Shown: positions 1 through 6,479, counted from the stretch's first letter. The stretch is 6,996 nt of DNA from Gammaproteobacteria bacterium (GCA_027293245.1 JAPUFZ010000383.1:1-6996), one strand, 5' to 3'. Notes: generated from the letters alone by a model not told the origin. Numbers and translations: made by a program.

Positions 1-89
1 CTGTTTGTGAAGGATAAAATATAATGTCTGCCGTTAATATTATAGTGATCAGTATGCCCTTAATATTTTAGCGAGCGGCTTGCTGGATG
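1..89. other. Non-coding 3' flank of the FHA gene with a small hairpin
   Basis: AT-rich stretch beyond the stop of the FHA gene. All three plus-strand frames hit stops within the first 25 bases, and no coding frame is recognisable on the minus strand. Positions 70-84 can fold as AGCGAG-CGG-CTTGCT, a 6-bp stem with one G-T pair and a 3-base loop. Read on the minus strand, the direction of the operon, the hairpin is followed by AAAATATT rather than a T-run, so it is not a standard Rho-independent terminator. TATAAT-like words occur here (plus 20-25, minus 44-39), but neither has a visible -35 partner. Confidence 0.4.
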
Positions 90-812
90 TTACCTGAGGT
101 AAAATTCCATTTTTACCGAGGCGACTTCGATGATATCGTGACTCTTGAGCTCGTGTGCATTTGGGCCAATCGGTGAACCACCAACTTTCGGAACCGAGTT
201 GTTCGGGCCACCATCGACATGAATCAGGAAAAACCCCTGCGGCCGGCGAGTTATCGCGGCAACCTGGACGCCAGGCTGGCCGATAGTAGTCAGGGCTTTG
301 GTTAATATCAACTCTTTGCCGGCATTAGCGCCACTCAGCAATTGCAGGCAAGCCTCCTTATTGGCCATAGGTGAGGCTGCAGTACTCGCCGCTTCAGAAG
401 CGATAGCAGCGGTAATTTTCTGCATCGATTGGTCGATTTCTTTACTGGCCGCTGCTTCAGGCATACCCACTTCGCCAGGCCTGATAATCATGGTTTGTTC
501 GAAATCCTGATCGCCGCCACTAGCCCCGCTGTGATAGGTTATCTGAAATTTGCCGAGGGTAATAATATCGCCGTTTTCGAGAGCATGCTTCTTGACCAGT
601 TTGCCATTAACATAGGTACCATTGGTACTCCCCAGATCTTCAAGAAAAGAATCTTCAAGTATGGTGATGACCTGTGCATGTCTACCACTGATAGACAAAT
701 TATCGATCGGAATATCATTACTTGGCTTACGCCCGATCGTCATGGTTTCGCTAGTCAAGAGATATTCCTTTTCCTCGCCTGAGCTTGACTTGGTAACCAG
801 TTTTGCAACCAT
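90..812 (-). CDS. FHA-domain protein with a degenerate second FHA-like domain
   Basis: This 240-residue protein has no signal peptide or membrane segment and is probably cytoplasmic. Residues about 22-95 form a canonical forkhead-associated (FHA) domain, which binds phosphothreonine peptides. The key motifs are visible: IGRKPSND (26-33), SISGRHA (40-46) and GSTNGTYVNG (61-70), followed by LENGDIITLG. An Ala-rich linker (about 96-150) contains EQTMII around Thr107. Residues about 155-240 resemble a second FHA fold (LLSGANAGKELIL, then TIG, then HDIIEVASVKMEFYL), but the GR, SxxH and NG signatures are missing, so it probably does not bind phosphopeptide in the usual way. It is the last gene of the kinase–phosphatase operon, 45 nt after the PP2C stop. 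The ATG at 812 is preceded by weak Shine-Dalgarno options (GAGG 11 nt upstream, GGA 6 nt upstream). Its likely role is to read phosphorylation made by the upstream kinase; that role comes from context. FHA assignment is firm, partner unknown. Confidence 0.93.
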   Translation of the reverse strand: MVAKLVTKSSSGEEKEYLLTSETMTIGRKPSNDIPIDNLSISGRHAQVITILEDSFLEDLGSTNGTYVNGKLVKKHALENGDIITLGKFQITYHSGASGGDQDFEQTMIIRPGEVGMPEAAASKEIDQSMQKITAAIASEAASTAASPMANKEACLQLLSGANAGKELILTKALTTIGQPGVQVAAITRRPQGFFLIHVDGGPNNSVPKVGGSPIGPNAHELKSHDIIEVASVKMEFYLR

Positions 813-857
813 GTTTTATCCAGCCTCTAAAAAATTAATTCTACTGGGTGTAACCTG

Positions 858-1682
858 TTAATCGAACCGTGCCATCAGCCTGTTAAACCAACCTTGTCCG
901 GTGGAAAAATCACTGTCAATACGACATAACATCACAGATATGTTGTCCTTTCCGCCATTCTCGTTTGCCTTAGTAATCAATTGCTTGGCAGCTTCTTCTA
1001 GATTATCACTAAATCTCTTAATAGTTAAGTATATATATTCGTCTTCAACTAAATCTGTTAGTCCATCTGAGCATAGTAGATAAATATCATTTTTTAGGAC
1101 TATATCCTCCTGCATGTCGACATTTACCTGTGGGCCTATGCCCAAAGCGCGTGTTACAAGGTTCTTATTCTTTGAATTTCGCGCCTCTTCTTCAGTATAA
1201 AATCCCCGGTCGATCAATTCCTGTAACAGTGAGTGATCTTTGGTAATTTGTTCTAATTTATCAGCCCGTAAGCGGTAACACCGGGAATCTCCAACATGAC
1301 CCATTGAAAAAGTATTATTGTAGTATAGCAATACTACGATAGTCGTACCCATACCATAGTGCTCTGGATTCACCTCAGCGGCACGAAAAATCAATTCATT
1401 TGCGGATTCGATTGCTTCCTGTATGCATACTGATTCCATTGAAAAACCGCTTTCCGGGTCGGTTCTGCCGGGCTTGATTTTAGGCAACTGTCGCTGCAGT
1501 GCGTCGAGTATTGCATCAACCGACATGCTACTGGCAATTTCGCCTCCTCGATGCCCACCCATTCCATCGGCTAGCACTATGAGTCCCAGTGCACTATCGA
1601 AACCTATCGAGTCTTCGTTTTTCTTGCGGATCATGCCGGTATCGGTCAGTCCTATTATGGCTATCCTGTCTTGAAGATTCAC
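858..1682 (-). CDS. PP2C-family protein Ser/Thr phosphatase
   Basis: This 274-residue protein matches a complete bacterial PP2C (PPM) phosphatase, a metal-dependent enzyme that removes phosphate from Ser/Thr. Motifs in order: RKKNED (19-24), LADGMGGHRGGE (37-48) with metal ligand Asp39, MGTTIVV (111-117), GHVGDSR (128-134) with Asp132, TKDHS (147-151), LVTRALG (175-181), CSDGLTD (204-210) with Asp206, and GGKDNISV (243-250) with Asp246. No catalytic or metal residue is missing. There is no membrane segment, so it should act in the cytoplasm, where the kinase domain also lies. The start is GTG at 1682, 8 nt after the kinase TGA. The nearest ATG in frame (Met17) would remove the first beta strand. 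No strong Shine-Dalgarno sequence is visible, which suggests translational coupling to the kinase. It presumably reverses kinase autophosphorylation and substrate phosphorylation. Part of the gene (about 1000-1110) is much more AT-rich than its neighbours. Confidence 0.95.
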   Translation of the reverse strand: MNLQDRIAIIGLTDTGMIRKKNEDSIGFDSALGLIVLADGMGGHRGGEIASSMSVDAILDALQRQLPKIKPGRTDPESGFSMESVCIQEAIESANELIFRAAEVNPEHYGMGTTIVVLLYYNNTFSMGHVGDSRCYRLRADKLEQITKDHSLLQELIDRGFYTEEEARNSKNKNLVTRALGIGPQVNVDMQEDIVLKNDIYLLCSDGLTDLVEDEYIYLTIKRFSDNLEEAAKQLITKANENGGKDNISVMLCRIDSDFSTGQGWFNRLMARFD

Positions 1683-1690
1683 GCGCTATG

Positions 1691-4336
1691 TCAGCCTAAT
1701 GAAGAAAAAATGGCTTTCAGATCGGTAGCCAGTTCAGTCCCGGTTTGATAGCGCTCTTCGACGTTCTTGGCTAGCGCCTTCTTGATGATGAGCGACATAC
1801 CATCTGGCAGATCCGCGCGCCTGGACCCGATATCGGGCGCCTCTTCATTAGTAATTTTGAACATCAGGCTCGCCATCGAATCCGCGGTAAAGGGCAGTGT
1901 ACCGGTCAGCAACTGAAATAGCATCACGCCGAGGGAAAACAGGTCGGAACGACCGTCTACCTTTTTACCGGCCAGTTGTTCGGGGGACATATACGATGGC
2001 GTTCCTAAAATGGTGCCAGTTTTAGTTTTGCTAGAATCGGTGATACGGGCAATACCGAAATCGGTAATCTTAACCGAATCCGAATCGGCATCGTACATGA
2101 TGTTGGCGGGTTTGATATCGCGATGGACAACATTCTGCAGATGTGCGAAGGCCAATCCTTCCGCGGAACGCCATACGATGCTTATGACAGTTTTTATATC
2201 GAGCAGTTTGTCGGCCTTACCATAGCGGGCCAGATCGTGGCCCTTGAGAAATTCCATCGCGATGTAAGCCAGGTCATGTTCCTCGCCTGCGTCAAATATG
2301 GTGACAATATTTGGATGGCTCAGGCGACCGGCAGACTCCGCTTCGCGGAAAAAGCGCTCTTTGACTTCTACCAGTTCATCTTCTTCAAATTCCTGCGCTA
2401 ATGCCATTGTTTTAATGGCGACGACGCGACCGATCTTCGGGTCCTTGCCGAGGTAGACGATACCCATCGCTCCCTTGCCAAGTTCTTTCTCGACTTCGTA
2501 GCGGCCGAGCATGGGTTTTTCGACGCCACCGCCATCGAGCAATAAAGTGCCGCCTGCATGCCCCCCCGCACTGCCAAACATAACGGTTTCCTCCATTGCT
2601 TTGGCCCGTGTCATGCGGGTTTCAATATCTCGGAAGCCCTGGTCGTGCTTTGACATGTACTGGTAGACGCTGTTGGCCTTATTAAACTGCCGCTTGCGCT
2701 CAAAATCCAGTGCCAGGTTATACATCGCCTCCATTACCGGTTCGTCCATAGGGCACTTGCGAAACTTCTCGAATGCCATATCGAGTTGCCCCTGACTCTG
2801 GAATGCGATACCCAGCATGCGGTTACTTTCTGAAGATTCCTCATCAGATTTAGCCTTACCACGTTCGGTGACGAGAAAACGTTTGGTGGTAATTAACAGG
2901 TGTCCGAGCACCAGTAGAACCGCCGGGCTCATCAATGGTATCCACATGGCATTAGACGTCATTAACACATAATGAGTGACGACTATTGCCATCAGCAAAA
3001 ACAGGGTCACAATAGCTGCGACGCCGGCCTTCAAGCGTGGCATTGCCAGCATCAGATAGAGACCGATCAATAGAAATGTGCCGAGTCGAGCCCAGATGCT
3101 CCATTCGGGTACGATAAAGAAATCTTCGTTGAGGATACTGGAAACCGAATGGGCGAGCGTGAGTACCGGGGCCATGCCCGTGTCAATCGGTGTGATCTGG
3201 GGCGTACCGACACCGGTCGCAGTGGCCCCTATCAGGACGATTTTGTCCTGGTATTTATCAAGCGGAATTTTGCCGCTAATGACGTCGTAAAATGAATCGA
3301 CCGCAAATGCCGGAAAGCCATCGATATCCGAATAGAAAAAGGTATTCATCATCAGCTGCGAATCTGTCTTGATCTCGAGCGAGCCGAGCTCGACGCTTTC
3401 AGCCAGGTTAATACGGATATCATTATTGTCCAGATTCAGACTTTTAGCGGCGATTTGCAGGGACATGGATGGATAAAATCGATCATAGTGCTGAAGTACG
3501 AGTGGTTCATTACGTATACCACCGTCCAGGTCGGGTATCGCATTGAGATGGACGATGGCCGAAGCCAGTGGGCCGATTTGCTCGATAGGTGGAATCGCAT
3601 TGACCGAGGGAATCGGAAACAATCCCTGACTTTGGGCCGATACCCGGTCGCGGATCTGACTGATCGAATTTTTCAACACATAATCTGGTAGTTCCTGGTC
3701 CGGCTTACCCCGTGGTATACCAAGAATAAAAGGCATCGCCAGCACGACATTGTTAGCCATCGAGAAACTCTCAGCCAGCTTGGAGTCAGTATCAAGAGCC
3801 TGTTCGGCCTCAAAAAGCCGTGCTTCCAGAGTCTCGATGTCCTGCCCAAGCCGGGAACTCATGTTCGACTGTAGATAAAACTCGAGGATATTGGCTACCG
3901 CTTCATTGTCAGCTTGCGTATTGTGCAACGAGTTGAGCATGCTGCTAAGCTCGTCCATATCGGCTGGCACGTCGTTAAAGCTGGCAGTTGAAAAGAAATC
4001 GATAAGATTGCGGATGTACAGGGCTCCCGGATCAATTTGCGGCTCGAGGAAAAACACGGTCTGCCCAATCACCTTGGCGCCACCCTTAGCCAGGCCTTTT
4101 ATCAATTCGGCATGCAGGTCACGCGGCCAGGGCCATCGCCCAAGATTGGCGATGCTCTCGTCGTCTATGGCAATGATTGCAATCCGGTCTGAAGGAATTC
4201 TGCTTGTGGAACGCACTCCCCAGTCATAGGCAGAACGTTCGAGGCTTTGAAAACTGGTTGAGCCGGAAAATATTACGATTAAAATCGTAATTATAAGCCC
4301 TGCAAACCAGTCGCTACTCCAAAAACGGGTTTTCAT
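1691..4336 (-). CDS. Membrane CHASE2–TPR–Ser/Thr protein kinase
   Basis: This 881-residue receptor-like kinase begins with a short cytoplasmic tail and a membrane helix (about 11-26). A long extracytoplasmic CHASE2 sensor follows (about 30-410), with YDWGVR, PSDRIAIIAIDDESI, GRWPWPR and DKIVLIGATATGVG. Three closely spaced membrane helices (about 415-432, 437-457, 464-484) return the chain to the cytoplasm. Residues about 502-570 look like two TPR-type helical repeats. A Gly-rich linker (588-604) leads to a complete Hanks-type kinase domain (613-878): GKGAMGIVYLG P-loop, Lys642, alpha-C Glu665, HRDIKPAN (738-745), DFG (759-761), an activation loop with Thr771, Thr773 and Thr775, then GTPSYMSPE. 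All catalytic residues are present, so it should be active. The CHASE2 ligand is unknown. It is the first gene of the operon with PP2C and FHA genes. The ATG at 4336 is preceded by GGAGAGGT, a good ribosome site. The architecture is known in proteobacteria. Confidence 0.95.
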   Translation of the reverse strand: MKTRFWSSDWFAGLIITILIVIFSGSTSFQSLERSAYDWGVRSTSRIPSDRIAIIAIDDESIANLGRWPWPRDLHAELIKGLAKGGAKVIGQTVFFLEPQIDPGALYIRNLIDFFSTASFNDVPADMDELSSMLNSLHNTQADNEAVANILEFYLQSNMSSRLGQDIETLEARLFEAEQALDTDSKLAESFSMANNVVLAMPFILGIPRGKPDQELPDYVLKNSISQIRDRVSAQSQGLFPIPSVNAIPPIEQIGPLASAIVHLNAIPDLDGGIRNEPLVLQHYDRFYPSMSLQIAAKSLNLDNNDIRINLAESVELGSLEIKTDSQLMMNTFFYSDIDGFPAFAVDSFYDVISGKIPLDKYQDKIVLIGATATGVGTPQITPIDTGMAPVLTLAHSVSSILNEDFFIVPEWSIWARLGTFLLIGLYLMLAMPRLKAGVAAIVTLFLLMAIVVTHYVLMTSNAMWIPLMSPAVLLVLGHLLITTKRFLVTERGKAKSDEESSESNRMLGIAFQSQGQLDMAFEKFRKCPMDEPVMEAMYNLALDFERKRQFNKANSVYQYMSKHDQGFRDIETRMTRAKAMEETVMFGSAGGHAGGTLLLDGGGVEKPMLGRYEVEKELGKGAMGIVYLGKDPKIGRVVAIKTMALAQEFEEDELVEVKERFFREAESAGRLSHPNIVTIFDAGEEHDLAYIAMEFLKGHDLARYGKADKLLDIKTVISIVWRSAEGLAFAHLQNVVHRDIKPANIMYDADSDSVKITDFGIARITDSSKTKTGTILGTPSYMSPEQLAGKKVDGRSDLFSLGVMLFQLLTGTLPFTADSMASLMFKITNEEAPDIGSRRADLPDGMSLIIKKALAKNVEERYQTGTELATDLKAIFSSLG

Positions 4337-4344
4337 ACCTCTCC
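4337..4344 (-). promoter_or_regulatory. Ribosome binding site of the kinase gene
   Basis: On the minus strand GGAGAGGT lies directly before the ATG at 4336, with the GGAG core ending 4 nt from the start codon. The spacing is slightly short, but this is the best Shine-Dalgarno match in the operon and it supports the chosen start. Confidence 0.6.
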
Positions 4345-4351
4345 AGCATCA

Positions 4352-4380
4352 ATTATATTATTCTAGTTTAGGTTGCTAAA
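4352..4380 (-). promoter_or_regulatory. Weak candidate promoter of the kinase operon
   Basis: On the minus strand a perfect -10 TATAAT (plus 4352-4357) lies 17 bp downstream of TTTAGC (plus 4375-4380), which matches only 3 of 6 bases of the -35 consensus. The predicted transcript would begin around 4345, leaving almost no leader before the ribosome site. That makes the call doubtful unless an activator helps or the true start lies further upstream. Confidence 0.27.
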
Positions 4381-4427
4381 CGCCTGTTTAACGCCCGGCC
4401 CACAAAAACGCAACGAATCAATTCCTT

Positions 4428-4468
4428 TGCCAGCTAATAACTATGCCTGAAGGCCATTACCCCTGGCA
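4428..4468. repeat. Nested inverted repeat
   Basis: TGCCAG (4428-4433) and CTGGCA (4463-4468) are perfect complements. Between them ATGCC-TGAA-GGCCAT (4443-4457) can fold as an inner hairpin with a GCC/GGC core. If the kinase operon is transcribed from upstream of here, this would be a structure in its leader. No terminator-like T-run follows on either strand. Confidence 0.3.
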
Positions 4469-4584
4469 CACTCTCTCGCGGGTCCGAAGTTCAGGTGGTC
4501 GAACTCGCCTGTTACTTACATGCTGTAATATCCGCTTATTGTTGCTCGAGATGTCATAGCCATAATCGGGCTAATCCTCTTTAA

Positions 4585-4600
4585 GTTATAAGTATATAAC
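4585..4600. promoter_or_regulatory. AT-rich palindrome, possible operator
   Basis: GTTATA (4585-4590), loop AGTA, TATAAC (4595-4600) is a perfect 6-bp inverted repeat near the middle of the divergent region. Its symmetry and location fit a dimeric regulator site. AT-rich palindromes also occur by chance, and it contains TATA words that could serve as -10 elements. No regulator can be named. Confidence 0.3.
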
Positions 4601-4703
4601 AGTTTGAAAAGTTTATTATAATGGCCTGGTTTTGTGCCTGAACACTTATCGTTATTGTCGCCAAACCAAACTATAAGGTTGTCAACGCTTTTTTACCAGC
4701 GAA

Positions 4704-4731
4704 TTGGGAAAAAGTTATCATTTGATATAAT
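4704..4731 (+). promoter_or_regulatory. Probable sigma-70 promoter of the HD-GYP gene
   Basis: TTGGGA (4704-4709, four of six consensus bases) is followed after 16 bp by a perfect -10 TATAAT (4726-4731). The -10 is preceded by TGA (4723-4725), giving an extended TGnTATAAT element. The predicted start near 4738 leaves a leader of about 63 nt before the ATG at 4801. This is the strongest promoter match in the window. Confidence 0.5.
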
Positions 4732-4791
4732 AAACTAGTTAACATTAGAATAGGGCCACACTAGGGCTTGCTGGCCTGTCTGCCAACCGTT

Positions 4792-4797
4792 GGGGGG
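4792..4797 (+). promoter_or_regulatory. Atypical G6 ribosome site of the HD-GYP gene
   Basis: A run of six G ends 3 nt before the ATG at 4801. It can pair partly with the CCUCC anti-Shine-Dalgarno but is not a classical GGAGG, and the spacing is short. It favours the ATG over an in-frame TTG at 4768, which has only AGGG one base upstream. Confidence 0.4.
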
Positions 4798-4800
4798 TTC

Positions 4801-6423
4801 ATGACAGAATTACTCGAAAGAATAGACCGCCTGAATAAAATAGGTATTGCTTTGTCCGTCGAAAGTGATACGCAGAAATTGCTGGAATTGATCATGATGG
4901 GGGCCAAATCACTGACCCACGCGGACGGCGGTTCATTGTATTTTTTCAAGGACGGGACGCTGACCTTTGAGATTATTTCCAATGATTCGCTTGATCTCCA
5001 GATGGGTGGTACTTCGGGTAATAAAATTACCTTTCCACCCATTCCATTGATTGAAAACGGTGCAGAGAATCACAGTAATGTGGTCTCGCACTGTGTACTC
5101 ACCGGAAACACCATCAATATTGAAGATGCCTATTACGAAGATGGATTCGATTTTACCGGCACTCGAAATTTCGACCGAAAAACGGGTTACCGAACCCAGT
5201 CGATATTGACCTTTCCGTTGAAAAATCACGAAAAGGATATCATCGGTGTACTGCAATTGATTAACGCCAGGCACGTAGAGTCGGGAGAAACCATTAGCTT
5301 TAGCCCGCTTGACCAGCAACTCGCTGAATCGCTGGCCTCGCAGGCTGCGGTAGCCCTGACTCAACGTCGCCTGATATCCGAGTTACAGGTTCTTTTCGAA
5401 TCCTTTATAAAGATGATCGCGGGTGCGATAGACGATAAATCACCCTACACCGGTGGGCATTGCCGGCGTATCCCGGTGTTGACGATGATGTTGGCTGAGG
5501 CAGTCCACCGCGAGGACAGCGGGCCGTTGAAGAATTTTAAGATAACCGACAAGGATCGCTACGAGCTGGAAACGGCGGCCTGGTTACACGATTGTGGCAA
5601 GGTGGTTACGCCGGAATATGTGATGGACAAGTCGACCAAGCTCGAGACTATTCACGACCGCATTGAAATTATCGAAACGCGAATAGAAGTGCTGCTGCGG
5701 GACGCAGAGATTTCCTATCTGAAATCGCGACTCGAATACGATGGCTCGAAAAAAGCACTACAGGACCTGTCGCAGGAATATGAAACCCGTTGTCGACAAT
5801 ACCGCGATGCCCTGAAGGCGATTCAAAAAGCCAATATTGGTGGTGAATTCATGGACGATGAAGATATTACCCAGATTACAGAATTGGCAGCCCGTCAATG
5901 GACCGATCTGGAGGGGCAGGATAAACCTTTGATTACCGCGGATGAACTCAAGAATTTAACGATTCGGCGTGGCACCCTGAATGATAAGGAACGCAAGATT
6001 ATTAATTATCATATAGTCGCGACAATTAAAATGCTAGAGTCCTTGCCCTTCCCTAAAGATTTACAAAATGTTCCTGAGTATGCCGGTGGTCATCACGAGA
6101 AAATGGATGGTACCGGATATCCGAAAGGCTTACGCCGGGATGAAATGTCGGTACAGGCGAGACTAATGGCTATTGCTGATATTTATGAAGCCCTGACGGC
6201 AAGTGACAGGCCTTACAAAAAGGGCAAAAAGTTGTCGGAATGTATCAAAATTATGGGGTTTATGAAAAAGGACAATCATATCGATCCAGATATCTTCGAT
6301 ATATTCATTAAAAATAAAGTCTATCTTGAATATGCCGAAAAATTCCTCGATCCCGAGCAGATTGATGATATCGATGAAACTGCTATCCCGGGTTACCAGG
6401 TCCCGGCTCGGGGGCCGGGATGA
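4801..6423 (+). CDS. GAF–HD-GYP protein, probable cyclic-di-GMP phosphodiesterase
   Basis: This 540-residue soluble protein should be cytoplasmic. Residues about 10-187 form a GAF sensor domain (AxSLTHADGGSLYFF near 35-49, then SILTFPLKN and IIGVLQLIN). Residues about 198-512 form an HD-GYP phosphohydrolase, a class that hydrolyses cyclic-di-GMP. Visible motifs are TGGHCRRI with His220, LHDCGKVVTP with His263-Asp264, NYHIVATIK with His404, the signature HHEKMDGTGYPKG (431-443), and ADIYEALTASDRPYK (459-473). All expected metal ligands appear present. A helical, probably coiled-coil insert of about 110 residues (about 282-392) separates the HD pair from the next ligand; compact HD-GYP domains lack it. 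The ATG at 4801 is preferred. A TTG at 4768 would add 11 residues, right after an in-frame stop at 4762. The last codons (VPARGPG) and the TGA stop fall within a repeat element. It is transcribed divergently from the kinase operon; the GAF ligand is unknown. Confidence 0.93.
   Translation: MTELLERIDRLNKIGIALSVESDTQKLLELIMMGAKSLTHADGGSLYFFKDGTLTFEIISNDSLDLQMGGTSGNKITFPPIPLIENGAENHSNVVSHCVLTGNTINIEDAYYEDGFDFTGTRNFDRKTGYRTQSILTFPLKNHEKDIIGVLQLINARHVESGETISFSPLDQQLAESLASQAAVALTQRRLISELQVLFESFIKMIAGAIDDKSPYTGGHCRRIPVLTMMLAEAVHREDSGPLKNFKITDKDRYELETAAWLHDCGKVVTPEYVMDKSTKLETIHDRIEIIETRIEVLLRDAEISYLKSRLEYDGSKKALQDLSQEYETRCRQYRDALKAIQKANIGGEFMDDEDITQITELAARQWTDLEGQDKPLITADELKNLTIRRGTLNDKERKIINYHIVATIKMLESLPFPKDLQNVPEYAGGHHEKMDGTGYPKGLRRDEMSVQARLMAIADIYEALTASDRPYKKGKKLSECIKIMGFMKKDNHIDPDIFDIFIKNKVYLEYAEKFLDPEQIDDIDETAIPGYQVPARGPG
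6401..6420 (+). repeat. GC-rich hairpin overlapping the HD-GYP stop region
   Basis: TCCCGGC (6401-6407), loop TCGGGG, GCCGGGA (6414-6420) is a perfect 7-bp stem immediately before the TGA stop at 6421-6423. No T-run follows, so it is not a classical intrinsic terminator. It could still stabilise the 3' end of the mRNA or slow ribosomes at termination. Confidence 0.45.
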
Positions 6424-6446
6424 CGGGCTCGGGGGCCGGGATGACG
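6405..6446. repeat. Perfect 21-bp tandem duplication of a GTCATCCCGG-type repeat
   Basis: Two identical 21-bp units lie head to tail (6405-6425 and 6426-6446). Read on the minus strand each begins CGTCATCCCGGCC, the general form of GC-rich palindromic extragenic repeats of proteobacteria. The first unit supplies the last codons and the stop of the HD-GYP gene; the second is outside the gene. No transposase or tyrosine-recombinase gene accompanies it here. Confidence 0.65.
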
Positions 6447-6479
6447 AATTTATGCCTCCGATACGGACGTTATGCCGGA

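Larger units (their letters stand above)
4337..4800. other. 464-bp divergent intergenic region
   Basis: This region separates the start of the kinase operon (minus) from the HD-GYP gene (plus) and must hold the promoters of both. It contains a probable plus-strand extended -10 promoter (4704-4731), a weak minus-strand promoter (4352-4380), a short stem TAAAC-GCCT-GTTTA (4377-4390), a nested inverted repeat (4428-4468), and an AT-rich perfect palindrome (4585-4600). The octamer CGCCTGTT occurs twice (4381-4388 and 4506-4513). No convincing gene is present: the longest noticed frame (4443-4559, 38 codons) lacks a ribosome site and coding character. Its length leaves room for one or more transcription-factor sites or a small RNA, but nothing identifiable was seen. 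Confidence 0.6.

Noticed and set aside
813..857. Separate promoter for the FHA gene
   Set aside because: A TAGAAT word is present on the minus strand, but no -35 partner is visible within 15-18 bp. Read-through from the operon is simpler.
3455..3691. Antisense frames within the kinase, PP2C and FHA genes
   Set aside because: These are complements of real coding sequence, with no ribosome sites and no domain-like composition.
4443..4559. 38-codon plus-strand frame (MPEGHYPW...)
   Set aside because: It has no Shine-Dalgarno sequence, an Arg/Leu/Cys-rich composition without coding character, and no recognisable relative.
4617..4622. Perfect TATAAT on the plus strand
   Set aside because: No -35 element at 15-18 bp and no TGn extension. 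The TATAAT at 4726-4731 is better supported.
4768..4800. TTG at 4768 as start of the HD-GYP gene
   Set aside because: It adds 11 residues (MLACLPTVGGF) with no family-like character, sits directly after an in-frame stop, and its only ribosome-like AGGG is one base away. The ATG at 4801 begins a typical amphipathic helix leading into the GAF domain.
6405..6446. CRISPR array
   Set aside because: The two units are directly adjacent with no spacers, and no cas gene is present.
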